DNA of 64,000 bases, taken from an uncultured Eubacteriales bacterium. Its GTDB lineage: Bacteria > Bacillota > Clostridia > Oscillospirales > CAG-272. The position numbers were made by a program, and so were the translations under genes. Every line of letters begins with the position of its first letter. The first letter of the stretch is position 1. The stretch spans positions 1-64,000 of the forward strand of contig CAKSLQ010000012.1 of NCBI GenBank assembly GCA_934467415.1, in the 5' to 3' direction. Positions 30,772-38,864 of this stretch are shown piece after piece. The notes under the pieces are model-generated. The model did not search any database and was not told the DNA's origin. It saw nothing but the letters and a program-made list of their open reading frames with translations.

Positions 30772-32457
30772 TTATACAAGCCGGATCTTCTGCCAGCCGC
30801 CGAGGGTCTCCTCGGTGAAGGCGCCGTCGTCGTCGTTCTGCATCACGGCGTCGATCTCGGCGATGTCGGCGCGGCCGAACAGCTCGCGCGGCAGCGAGAA
30901 GACCGTGACCGCGCCGTTGTCGCTGCCCGCCCATACGTCAAGCTCGCCGCAGAGCGTCGTCTCGGCCGCCGCACCGAAGTCGGCGTTCGGCACGTCGCAG
31001 AGCGCATACCAGGCCTTGCCGCCGAGGTTTGCCCCCAGCGTGTAGACCTTGCGCCCGATGCGCAGCTTCAGCTCGATGCCGTCGCCCGCGGTCAGATAGC
31101 GGTCGAGGCGATCCACGCGCAGGTAGAACCGGTCGCGGTCGTGTGCCGCGCGGATGGCGCACTGCGCCTGCGAGGCCGCGCCGATAAAGAGCGCGTCGGT
31201 GTTGCCCGTGAAGTCGGGCGTCAGCGCGCATGCGTCAATGCGGTGATTGAGATACAGGCGCGTCAGCATCAGGTCGTTGTCGATGTACAGGAGCTTGTTG
31301 TCCGCCCCGCGCACCTCGCGGATGTTCGGGTAAGCCGCGATCACGCAGTGCGGCGTGTCCACCGAGAGCGAGCCCCAGTAGCCCCAGCGGCCGTCGAAGG
31401 TGGTGAGCGGCTCGTCCACGCGGTAGTTCTTGCCGTGCTCGTCGCCGCAGAGGATGGTCTGGCGGCCGTCACAGTTGAAGGAGAGCAGCGTCTCGCCGCT
31501 CGGCAGATGCGCGATGTACGGCCCCGCGCCCTTGGTGAAGGCAAACATCTTGTCGGCGGGGCCCGCCTCGTCGATGCCGAGCGGGCGCGCCCAGTTGTCG
31601 TGCGAGACCGCCGCCGTCACACGGAAGCGGTAGTCGCCGCAGTCGGATTCGCAGGCGAACGCGATGTCGCCGTTGCCCAGCTCGACCGCCGTCGCCATCT
31701 GGTCGGTGAAGCACTTCGTGCCGCCCGCCGTCGTGCAGATGTAGCTCTGCGACACGCGGTGCGCCGCGTAGGGCGCGTCCTTGACGTCCGGCGTCCAGGT
31801 CTCGCCGTTGTCATACGAGCGGATGATGGCGGAGCCGCTCGAGGTCTTGATCAGGCTGTCGGCCAGCAGGGACGGGTCTTCGTAAAACTTCGGCGCCGTG
31901 TGCGAGAAATAGATCTGCACTTCGCCGCTCGAAAGCACGAGGATGTACGGCTCCCAGCAGCGGCCGACGTAGACGGTTTTCTCCTTTTCAAAGGTCTTGC
32001 CGCCGTCGTGCGAGCGCAGGGTCATGAGCCCGCAGTTCTTCGCGTCCTTGGAGTAGCCCTTGGAATAGCGCCACTGGCAGACGACCAGCAGGTCGCCGTT
32101 CGGCAGGACGGCCGCGTCCGGCGTGGCGTAGACAAAGCGGTCTTCTTCGCCGTCGCGCAGGACGTCATGGCCTTCAAGCAGCGCCGTGCGGGGTGTGAAG
32201 TGCCGCAGGTCTGCGCTGTGCGACGCATAGATGCTGCCGCCGAGGCGCATGTCCATGTGGACGAGGAAGTAGCTGCCGTCGGGCAGTTTTTTGACGCGGG
32301 GGTAGTACACCTTGCGCGAGATGGCGGGGTTGGACTTGCCGTCGAGTGTGACCGTGTCGCGGAAAGAGGGGGCGAGGCGGTAGGCCGCGCATTCGCCCGC
32401 GTGCGAGTCGGTCACGGGCGCGGCGGTGTTGAGGTCGCGGATGGATACAGGTTTCAT
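30772..32457 (-). CDS. Sialidase-like beta-propeller protein, cytoplasmic
   Basis: 561 residues from ATG 32457, with GAAAGGAATCC upstream. Asp-box motifs SHDGGKTF (149-156) and SYDNGETW (214-221) and a repeated strand pattern mark a sialidase/BNR-type propeller over about residues 1-400. The last ~150 residues (DRFYLRVDRLDRYLTAGDG, GKAWYALCDVPNADFG) form a separate beta-rich domain. It lacks a signal peptide or wall anchor, unlike secreted gut sialidases, so it probably acts on an imported glycan or is not a hydrolase. Catalytic residues cannot be confirmed here, and no sialic acid catabolism genes are adjacent. Confidence 0.75.
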   Translation of the reverse strand: MKPVSIRDLNTAAPVTDSHAGECAAYRLAPSFRDTVTLDGKSNPAISRKVYYPRVKKLPDGSYFLVHMDMRLGGSIYASHSADLRHFTPRTALLEGHDVLRDGEEDRFVYATPDAAVLPNGDLLVVCQWRYSKGYSKDAKNCGLMTLRSHDGGKTFEKEKTVYVGRCWEPYILVLSSGEVQIYFSHTAPKFYEDPSLLADSLIKTSSGSAIIRSYDNGETWTPDVKDAPYAAHRVSQSYICTTAGGTKCFTDQMATAVELGNGDIAFACESDCGDYRFRVTAAVSHDNWARPLGIDEAGPADKMFAFTKGAGPYIAHLPSGETLLSFNCDGRQTILCGDEHGKNYRVDEPLTTFDGRWGYWGSLSVDTPHCVIAAYPNIREVRGADNKLLYIDNDLMLTRLYLNHRIDACALTPDFTGNTDALFIGAASQAQCAIRAAHDRDRFYLRVDRLDRYLTAGDGIELKLRIGRKVYTLGANLGGKAWYALCDVPNADFGAAAETTLCGELDVWAGSDNGAVTVFSLPRELFGRADIAEIDAVMQNDDDGAFTEETLGGWQKIRLV

Positions 32458-32585
32458 GGCGGATTCCTTTCGCGCTGTCGTTTTCTTTATTGTAGCAAGC
32501 CGCGCGAAAAAAGGCAAGTGTATTTTGCGGGGAAAAATCCCGCGCAATTTGGCCCGCGGGGGGAATTTGTACACAATCTAACATA

Positions 32586-33216
32586 GCCTTCCCCATTGGG
32601 GAAGGTGCCGCCGAACGGCGGCGGATGAGGGCATGCAGGCAGCGGGCACAGCATGGTGCGATGCCTTGCTTTCATCAATCCCTCATCAGGCGCCTACGGC
32701 GCCAGCTTCCCCCAAGGGAAGCCTAAAAGACGCTTTGCGTCTCGTACAGCTCTCCCCTTGCACAGGGGAGCCGAATCGACCCGCGCAAATTGCAGGGCGG
32801 GGGCTTGCTCCCGCCGTTTTTGCTTTTGTTGGTGCGGGCGATTTGTGAATCGTCCCTACCGGGTTTGTGCGTGCTTTGGCCTTCCCCATTGGGGAAGGTG
32901 CCGCCGAACGGCGGCGGATGAGGGCATGCAGGCAGCGGGCACGGCATGGTGCGATGCCTTGCTTTCATCAATCCCTCATCAGGCGCCTACGGACGAGGAT
33001 GTTTTTCGGTTTCGCTCGCGAAATCGTCGGTGTTCAGCCGACGAAGAAAAACTCCGCGAGACGCTGCGCGTCTCGTACAGCTCTTCCCCCAAGGGAAGCC
33101 TAAGAGGCGATGTTGCCGCATGACGGCGCACACCGTTTCCATTATCCTGTAGGGGCGACCATTGGTCGCCCGCCCGCACAAAAGCAAAAAAGCGGGCGGC
33201 CGATGGCCGCCCCTAC
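32586..33216. repeat. Large repeat cluster (two family A, tails, families F and G hairpins)
   Basis: The 768-base gap before the HTH gene holds family A at 32586-32723 with tail to about 32770, a GGCGGGGGCTTGCTCCCGCC hairpin (about 32807-32828), a GGGCGATTTGTGAATCGTCCC hairpin (about 32835-32860), a second family A with the nested GATGTTTTTCGGTTTCGCTC module (32879-33100), and a long hairpin at 33149-33216. The last has arms GTAGGGGCGACCATTGGTCG and CGGCCGATGGCCGCCCCTAC. I see no gene. Confidence 0.88.
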
Positions 33217-33225
33217 GGTGTGATA

Positions 33226-33492
33226 TTATTTTTGCCCCAGCAGCGTATCCGGAAATACAGCGGCATTGATCAGCGCGGCAGGGTCTGCCGCAAGCGCATC
33301 CGCGATGCTGTAAAATGCATCGAGCGTGAAATTCTTCGTCACGCCGGGCGCTTCGATCAGACTGATGAGAGAACGGCTGAGTCCGGCTTTTTCGGCAAGC
33401 TGTTCTTGTGACATACCGCGAATCTTGCGCAGCGATGCAATCGCAATGCCGAGTTGAACCAGTCGGTCGCGATTCTTGAAATTGATGTCCAT
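33226..33492 (-). CDS. Small XRE-family DNA-binding protein
   Basis: 88 residues from ATG 33492. The helix-turn-helix reads LGIAIASLRKIRGMSQEQLA, EKAGLSRSLISLIEAPGVTK, NFTLDAFYSIADALAADPAA, then a short tail. An upstream TTG (33513) could add seven residues. It is divergent from the 154-residue gene at 33640 across a gap with inverted-repeat candidates, so it is probably that gene's local regulator. No phage genes are adjacent. Confidence 0.85.
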   Translation of the reverse strand: MDINFKNRDRLVQLGIAIASLRKIRGMSQEQLAEKAGLSRSLISLIEAPGVTKNFTLDAFYSIADALAADPAALINAAVFPDTLLGQK

Positions 33493-33564
33493 GCGCTTCA
33501 CCCTGCCTTTCAACTAAAATTATAGCCTTTCGACAGGATTTAATCCGCTTATACATATATGCAC

Positions 33565-33593
33565 TTGCTTATTTTATTAAGCAGGTGTATAAT
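33565..33593 (+). promoter_or_regulatory. Promoter with overlapping TTGCTTA / TAAGCA repeats
   Basis: TTGCTT at 33565-33570 and TATAAT at 33588-33593, 17 bases apart. TGCTTA (33566-33571) and TAAGCA (33578-33583) form an inverted repeat inside the promoter, and ATAAGCAAA recurs at about 33616-33624. These are candidate operators for the divergent XRE protein at 33226-33492. Confidence 0.65.
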
Positions 33594-33639
33594 AACAGAT
33601 GTAATTGTACAAATCTATAAGCAAATCGAGGTGTGCAGG

Positions 33640-34104
33640 ATGGAGAGACCGTTTCGCGTGAGTCTGATCGGCGATGCCGCCGCGGCGCAGAAGCGGGCCG
33701 TGTTCCGCACGATAGCAAAACTGGCCGGGCGCTGCCTCTTTTACAAAGAACGGGTGGACTTTTTGCTCGGCGGCGACGCCGCCTTTCTCCGCGTTGCCGC
33801 GGCGGCCGTGCGCTGCGCAAACGAAGCGCGTCCGAGCACGACGGCGCGGCTGCTGCTGTTCCTGCCCGACGAGGGCGAACCGCACGGCGGCTGCCCGGAC
33901 TTCGGCTGTGCGTTCGACGGTATCGAGCGTATCCCGGCCGCACCGGGTGCGGCGTTTCCGTCCCATCTGCGCGCCTTGGTGGATCGCGCGGACTTCTGCG
34001 CCTTTTACTTGGCCGTGCCCATGCGGGACACCTGCGCGGCGATGGCCTATGCCGCTGCGGCGCAAAAGCCGCTCTGCAATCTGGCGGACGATTTTTTGCC
34101 GTGA
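33640..34104 (+). CDS. Unknown 154-residue protein, possible Rossmann-like fold
   Basis: Starts at ATG 33640 with GAGGTG upstream. Not recognised. The pattern RVDFLLGGDAAFLRVAAAAV, then ARLLLFLPDE and DRADFCAFYLAVPMRDTCAA, suggests alternating strands and helices of a small Rossmann/SLOG-like fold, where a strand ending GGD and a late acidic strand flank a nucleotide pocket. This is a weak resemblance. It is controlled with the divergent XRE gene by a promoter carrying operator-like repeats. Confidence 0.7.
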   Translation: MERPFRVSLIGDAAAAQKRAVFRTIAKLAGRCLFYKERVDFLLGGDAAFLRVAAAAVRCANEARPSTTARLLLFLPDEGEPHGGCPDFGCAFDGIERIPAAPGAAFPSHLRALVDRADFCAFYLAVPMRDTCAAMAYAAAAQKPLCNLADDFLP

Positions 34105-34114
34105 GAAAAATTTA

Positions 34115-34322
34115 GCCCCCTCGGTGAGGGGGCTGTCACCGGTAGGTGACTGGGGGAGTTTTTTGCGGAGAGCAAAACTCCTTCCACCGCTTACGCGGTC
34201 CCCCTCCCTCACCGAGGGAGGTAAAAGATACTCCGCGCGCGGACGCGGTGGGAGACAGACGGCGCCCTACGGTGTGCGCGCGGTTTATACATCCGGTAGG
34301 GGTCGGCGCCCTCGACGACCCG
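34115..34322. repeat. Family C repeat plus family G and E hairpins
   Basis: 34115-34222 is family C: GCCCCCTCGGTGAGGGGGC, TCACCGGTAGGTGA, GGAGTTTTTTGC.. / GCAAAACTCC, and CCCTCCCTCACCGAGGGAGG. Next come GGGAGACAGACGGCGCCCTA (about 34249-34268) and the GTAGGGGTCGGCGCCCTCGA hairpin (34297-34322). The 260-base gap holds no supported gene. Confidence 0.85.
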
Positions 34323-34365
34323 CTCCAACAAAGGCAAAAACGGGTCGGCGCGTATTTTCGTCCCC

Positions 34366-35844
34366 CTACGCCGTTTTTTCTTTCTTCAGGATATACTTCA
34401 CCGTCGCGACGGCGAGGACGAGGTCGGCGGCGATCCATGCGCCGGGGTCGCCGAAGCAGACGGCGGCAAACGCCGCATTTGATGCGGTGTTATCAACCGG
34501 TCCTCCGTTGACAACGGCGGGCAGAAATGCGCAGATCAGCATACGGGCGACCAGCTCGGCAATGCCCGCGCCGAGGACGTAGCCGGGGCGGGAAATGCCC
34601 TGCACGGCGTTGCGCATGACAAACAGCGCGCCGAGAATCACAAACAGCGCAAGATCTACGAGGATATACGTATTGCCGTAGCGCAGGGAGGTCTCGGTGA
34701 TCTTATCCGCGCTGAGGAAAATGTGCTGGTACGCGCCGCCGAGCGTGAGCAGGCCGCCGCAGAGCAGGACGGCCGCGGTGAGGATGAGCATCATGACGAA
34801 GGTTTGCAGCGTGCCGCGGCGGATGCGCGCGCGGTCGCCGCGCCCGTAGTTCTGCGCGTTGTAGCCGAGCAGACCCGAGCCGAGGCCGTTGTAGGCGGTC
34901 ATCAGGAAGTTGATGAGCTTGTTCGCCGCGCCGAAGCCGTTCTGCGCGGGCGTACCCGCCGCCATTTCGCCCGCCGCGGTGAGGTCAAATTTCACCACCG
35001 CGCCCTGCATCACGATGATACCGACGGCGAGGATGGAGAATTGCAGGCCGAGCGGAACGCCCTGCCTGATGTGCGCCGTGAGCGCGGGCATCGGCACGCG
35101 CCAGTCCTCCCGCTCCGGGCGGAGCGCCGGGTATTTGCGCAGGGTGTAGACCGTGCAGCCGATGAGGCTGAGCAGCTGCGCCATGACCGTGGCGATCGCC
35201 GCACCGGCGGGGCCCATGCGGAGCGGCACGAGGAAGAGCAGGTCAAGCCCCACGTTGAGCGCGGTGGAGACCGCGAGGAAGAGCAGCGGCGTAAACGAGT
35301 CGCCGAAGGCGCGCAGAATGCCGCAGATCAGGTTGTAGCCGATCTGCGCGATCGTGCCGATGAAGATGATGAGGCAGTAGGTGCGCGCCGCGGCGTAGAC
35401 CTCGCCGTGCGCGGGCGTCACGTTGATGAGCGCGAGCATCTGCGGCAGGAGCAGGATGGACAGCGCGGTCAGAAACGCGGAGATGACGAGCGACAGCTCG
35501 ATCTGCGCCGCAAAGGAGCGGCGCACCCCGCGCGCGTCGCGGCTGCCGACGCAGCCTGCGGTGATGACGCTGAAGCCCGCCGTGCAGCCGAAGGCGAATT
35601 GCAGAAAAATGAACGTGAGCGGGAAGGTGTCGTTGACGCCCGCCACCTGCTCGGCGGTGAGCACCTGTCCGCAGATGATGGCGTCAGTCAGCGTGTAGAT
35701 CTGCTGCAGATAATAGGAAAGAATAATCGGCGCGGCGTAGAGCAGGATAACGCGCCAGGGCTTGCCCTCGGTCAGCTCGACCGGGTGCGAGAGCGCGCCG
35801 AACACGGCGCGCAGGCCGCGCGGCTTTGTTTCGGACTGCTTCAA
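34366..35844 (-). CDS. MATE-family exporter, downstream copy of a tandem pair
   Basis: 492 residues from TTG 35844; GGAGG lies eight bases upstream and no better ATG exists. About 12 membrane segments, with PWRVILLYAAPIILSYYLQQ, IYTLTDAIICGQVLTAEQVA, CTAGFSVITAGCVGSRDARG and VVKFDLTAAGEMAAGTPAQN. It is very similar to the neighbour at 35866-37338 over its whole length, also at DNA level. It probably exports drugs or metabolites by Na+/H+ antiport. It lies 21 bases after the neighbour's stop, so they share a transcript. Confidence 0.92.
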   Translation of the reverse strand: MKQSETKPRGLRAVFGALSHPVELTEGKPWRVILLYAAPIILSYYLQQIYTLTDAIICGQVLTAEQVAGVNDTFPLTFIFLQFAFGCTAGFSVITAGCVGSRDARGVRRSFAAQIELSLVISAFLTALSILLLPQMLALINVTPAHGEVYAAARTYCLIIFIGTIAQIGYNLICGILRAFGDSFTPLLFLAVSTALNVGLDLLFLVPLRMGPAGAAIATVMAQLLSLIGCTVYTLRKYPALRPEREDWRVPMPALTAHIRQGVPLGLQFSILAVGIIVMQGAVVKFDLTAAGEMAAGTPAQNGFGAANKLINFLMTAYNGLGSGLLGYNAQNYGRGDRARIRRGTLQTFVMMLILTAAVLLCGGLLTLGGAYQHIFLSADKITETSLRYGNTYILVDLALFVILGALFVMRNAVQGISRPGYVLGAGIAELVARMLICAFLPAVVNGGPVDNTASNAAFAAVCFGDPGAWIAADLVLAVATVKYILKKEKTA

Positions 35845-35865
35845 AGCGAAAACCTCCTTCGGAAG

Positions 35866-37338
35866 TCAGGATCGTTTTTTCAAAATATACTTCACCGTCG
35901 GGACGGCGAGGACGAGGTCGGCGGCGATCCATGCGCCGGGGTCGCCGAAGCAGACGGCGGCAAACGCCGCGCCCGATGCGGTGCTGTTGATCGGCGCGCC
36001 ATTGACGAGCAGGGGCAGAAATGCGCAGATCAGCGAGCGCACGACCAGTTCGGCGATGCCCGCGGCGAGGACGTAGCCGGAGCGGGAAATGCCCTGCACG
36101 GCGTTGCGCAGGACGTGGATGAGGCCGAGCAGCACATAGAGCGCGAGATCGACGAGGATGTAGGTGTTCCCGTAGCGGAGCGAGGCCTCGCTGATCTTGT
36201 CCGCGCTGAGAAAGATGCGCTGGTACACGCCGCCGCGCGTGAGCAGCCCGCCGCAGACCGTGAGAATGACCGTAAGGATCAGCATCATCAAAAGGGTTTG
36301 CAGCGTGCCGCGGCGGATGCGTTCGCGGTCGCCCGCGCCGTGGTTCTGCGCGTTGTAGCCGAGCAGACCGGAGCCGAGGCCGGTGTAGGCCGCCATCAGG
36401 AATTTGAGCAGCTTGTTTGCCGCGCCGAAGCCGTTCTGCGCGGGCGCGCCTGCCGCCATTTCGCCCGCCGGGGTGAGGTCAAATTTCACCACCGCGCCTT
36501 GCATCACGATGATGCCGATGGCGAGGATGGAGAATTGCAGCCCGAGCGGGATGCCTTGCCGCAGATGCGCGGCGGCGAGCTTCGCGTCCGGGCGGAAGTC
36601 CCCGCGCCGCGGGCGCAGCGCGGGATAGCGCCGGAGCGTGTAGGCGACCCCGGCGATGAGGCTGACCAGCTGAGAGACCACCGTGGCGATCGCCGCGCCC
36701 ATCGGACCCATGCGCAGCGGGATGAGGAACAGCAGGTCGAGGCCGACGTTGAGCACGGTGGAGAGCAGCAGGAAGACGAGCGACGAGAACGAGTCGCCCA
36801 GTGCGCGCAGGACACCGCAGACCAGGTTGTAGCCGATCTGCGTGAAGATGCCGAGGAAGATCACGAGGCAATAGGTGTAGGCCGCGCTGTAAACCTCGCC
36901 GTGCGCCTCGGTGATGTGAAGGAGCGCGAGCAGCTGCGGCAGCAGCGCCGCCGAAACGGCAGTCAGCAGGGCGGAGATGCCGATCGACAGCTCGATCTGC
37001 GTCACAAAGGAGCGGCGCAGGCCGTCCTCGTCGCCGCTGCCGACGCAGCCTGCGGTGATGACGCTGAAGCCCGCCGTGCAGCCGAAGGCGAATTGCAGAA
37101 AGATGAACGTGAGCGGGAACGTGTCGTTGACGCCCGCCACCTGCCCGGCCGTGAGCACCTGCCCGCAGATGATGGCGTCGGTCAGCGTGTAGATCTGCTG
37201 CAGATAATAGGAAAGAATGATCGGCGCGGCGTAGAGCAGGATAACGCGCCAGGGTGTGCCGCGCGTGAGATCGACCGGGTGTGAAAAGGCGGCAAAGGCT
37301 GTACGGAGACGGCCGGAGCCCGCATTTTTCTGCCGCAC
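35866..37338 (-). CDS. MATE-family exporter, upstream copy of a tandem pair
   Basis: 490 residues from GTG 37338, preceded by GGGAGGTGC; farther-upstream in-frame codons lack an RBS. Motifs parallel the neighbour: PWRVILLYAAPIILSYYLQQ, CTAGFSVITAGCVGSGDEDG, VVKFDLTPAGEMAAGAPAQN. The pair looks like a tandem duplication that has since diverged most in the N-terminal tip and the cytoplasmic loops. The two could form a bigger efflux capacity or have split substrates. The AT-rich stretch 37360-37510 lies upstream and includes the tRNA promoter region. Confidence 0.92.
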   Translation of the reverse strand: MRQKNAGSGRLRTAFAAFSHPVDLTRGTPWRVILLYAAPIILSYYLQQIYTLTDAIICGQVLTAGQVAGVNDTFPLTFIFLQFAFGCTAGFSVITAGCVGSGDEDGLRRSFVTQIELSIGISALLTAVSAALLPQLLALLHITEAHGEVYSAAYTYCLVIFLGIFTQIGYNLVCGVLRALGDSFSSLVFLLLSTVLNVGLDLLFLIPLRMGPMGAAIATVVSQLVSLIAGVAYTLRRYPALRPRRGDFRPDAKLAAAHLRQGIPLGLQFSILAIGIIVMQGAVVKFDLTPAGEMAAGAPAQNGFGAANKLLKFLMAAYTGLGSGLLGYNAQNHGAGDRERIRRGTLQTLLMMLILTVILTVCGGLLTRGGVYQRIFLSADKISEASLRYGNTYILVDLALYVLLGLIHVLRNAVQGISRSGYVLAAGIAELVVRSLICAFLPLLVNGAPINSTASGAAFAAVCFGDPGAWIAADLVLAVPTVKYILKKRS

Positions 37339-37521
37339 GATGAGCACCTCCCGGAATGGAATTTCTGAAAACAGAATCATTATATGCGGATTTTGAAAAA
37401 AAGCAAGAGGAAAATAGAAAAATATAAGCATCCGATAAAAAAATCAAAAAAGTTTTGAAAAATCGAAATTTCCTGTTGCATTTTTGTTTTGGGCGTGCTA
37501 TAATAAATCCACGCGACAAAC

Positions 37522-37598
37522 GGAGGCATAGCTCAGCTGGTTAGAGTACTTGCTTGACATGCAAGGGGTCACTGGTTCGATTCCAGTTGTCTCCACCA
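37522..37598 (+). tRNA. tRNA-Val (anticodon GAC)
   Basis: 77 bases with an encoded CCA. Acceptor GGAGGCA pairs with TGTCTCC; D-arm AGCTCAGCTGGTTAGAGT; anticodon stem CTTGC-TTGACAT-GCAAG gives GAC (reads GUC/GUU valine codons); T-arm TGGTTCGATTCCA. The 3' end is immediately followed by a terminator and the phage integrase, so it is the probable attachment site of the prophage. Confidence 0.95.
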
Positions 37599-37631
37599 AA
37601 AAGCCCGCAAACCTTGTGTTTGCGGGCTTTT
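37599..37631. terminator. Terminator after tRNA-Val, near attL
   Basis: aaaagcccgcaaa / tttgcgggctttt with loop CCTTGTG. It ends the tRNA transcript. A close relative with the same loop occurs at 48809-48842. Confidence 0.85.
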
Positions 37632-37687
37632 TCATTTTTCGTACACGAATTTTACACGAATTTTGGGGGATGTGCGGAATGGTTTTG

Positions 37688-38839
37688 TCATTTTACTTTG
37701 TTGAGGACAGAAAGTGAACGCTCACTCTCGCGCGGATAGAGGTGCGCGTAGGTGTTCCAGGTCATTTCGATTTTAGCGTGCCCGAGCCGCCGGGCAATCT
37801 CCTGAATGTTGATGCCCTCGTTGGCAAGCAGGCTGGCATGGCTGTGCCGGAAGTCGTGGACGCGGATATGCTTCAGACCGGCCATATCCGCATAACGGCG
37901 ATTGTGACGGTCCACATTGGAATCTATGAGCACACCGTTTTCTCCACCGCCGCATACGCGGTAGTTATCACAAAAAGCGTCTCGCGCTGCGAGGCGCTTT
38001 TTGTATTCTGCGAGAATTTCCATCAGCGGCTCGGGGATTTCGATGGTGCGGTAGGATGTTTTATTCTTAGGCAGCGTTTCAACCGCGCTTTCTCCTTTGA
38101 CCTTCTGCGTAACCGATCGACGGACGGTGAGCAGGCCCCCGTTGATGTCCGACCAGCGCAGCGCGTTGATTTCGCCCTTGCGCATCCCCATATAGTAGGC
38201 GATGCAGAAAAAAACATAGTACGCATATTCGGAGAGGGTGCCTTTTGTCTCGGCATCCGCCAATGCTGCCGCCTTATACCGCAAAAATTCATCTGCGGTA
38301 TAGTATTGCAGTTTGTCGGTCGGCGGGGTGAAATCGGTGTCTTTGAAATTGCCGACGGTCAGAAGCGGATTGCGGGGAAGGTGTTCCATCTTGACGGCAA
38401 AGTTCAGCATTGTGCGAAATTCGCCGTAGATGTTCTTCTGCGTTTTCGGCGCGAGTGAAAGCACCGTGATCGACTGCTTCCAGTCCTGGAGCTTTTGCGC
38501 GTTCAGGCGATCGAGCCGTTCTTTCTGCATGGTTGGGAGGACATAGCGGTTCAGTATGCGTTCCGTCTTCTCTGCCGTAGAGCGGCGAACCTCTGTGCGT
38601 TTTGCGGCAAGGTACTTTGCCGCCAGCTCGCCGACGGTCATGCGCTCGGCGGGCGTGATTTGCCCGGTCTTATATTCGGCTGTAAGTTGGGATTCAAGAA
38701 GCTTTGCCGCCTCGGCGCCGACTGCCGTGCGCGTGAGGCTGTGTGCCTTGCCGTTTTTGTCGGTATAGTTGACGCGGACGGTGTATAGGAACAGCCCGTC
38801 CCGTTTTTTATTGGTTTTGTAGATGGGCAAGAGAGTCAC
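37688..38839 (-). CDS. int: Phage integrase (tyrosine recombinase)
   Basis: 383 residues. The N-terminal arm-binding region (residues 1-70) precedes a core-binding domain (MTVGELAAKYLAAKRTEVRR...QKLQDWKQSITVLSLAPKT) and a catalytic domain with MGMRKGEINALRW (Arg), HDFRHSHASLLA (His-x-x-Arg), RLGHAKIEMTWNTYAHLYP (His and nucleophile Tyr). It catalyses insertion into and excision from the tRNA-Val site. GTG 38839 is the assumed start; the RBS is weak. No excisionase (Xis) is recognised next to it. Confidence 0.95.
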   Translation of the reverse strand: MTLLPIYKTNKKRDGLFLYTVRVNYTDKNGKAHSLTRTAVGAEAAKLLESQLTAEYKTGQITPAERMTVGELAAKYLAAKRTEVRRSTAEKTERILNRYVLPTMQKERLDRLNAQKLQDWKQSITVLSLAPKTQKNIYGEFRTMLNFAVKMEHLPRNPLLTVGNFKDTDFTPPTDKLQYYTADEFLRYKAAALADAETKGTLSEYAYYVFFCIAYYMGMRKGEINALRWSDINGGLLTVRRSVTQKVKGESAVETLPKNKTSYRTIEIPEPLMEILAEYKKRLAARDAFCDNYRVCGGGENGVLIDSNVDRHNRRYADMAGLKHIRVHDFRHSHASLLANEGINIQEIARRLGHAKIEMTWNTYAHLYPRESERSLSVLNKVK

Positions 38840-38864
38840 CTCGATTCTGACTTTGTGCGAAAAA

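Noticed and set aside
30727..32586. Long plus-strand frame opposite the sialidase-like gene
   Set aside because: It lacks an RBS at its start, begins in the terminator region and has a repetitive Arg/Val/Ala composition typical of antisense shadow. The minus strand has Asp boxes and a good RBS.
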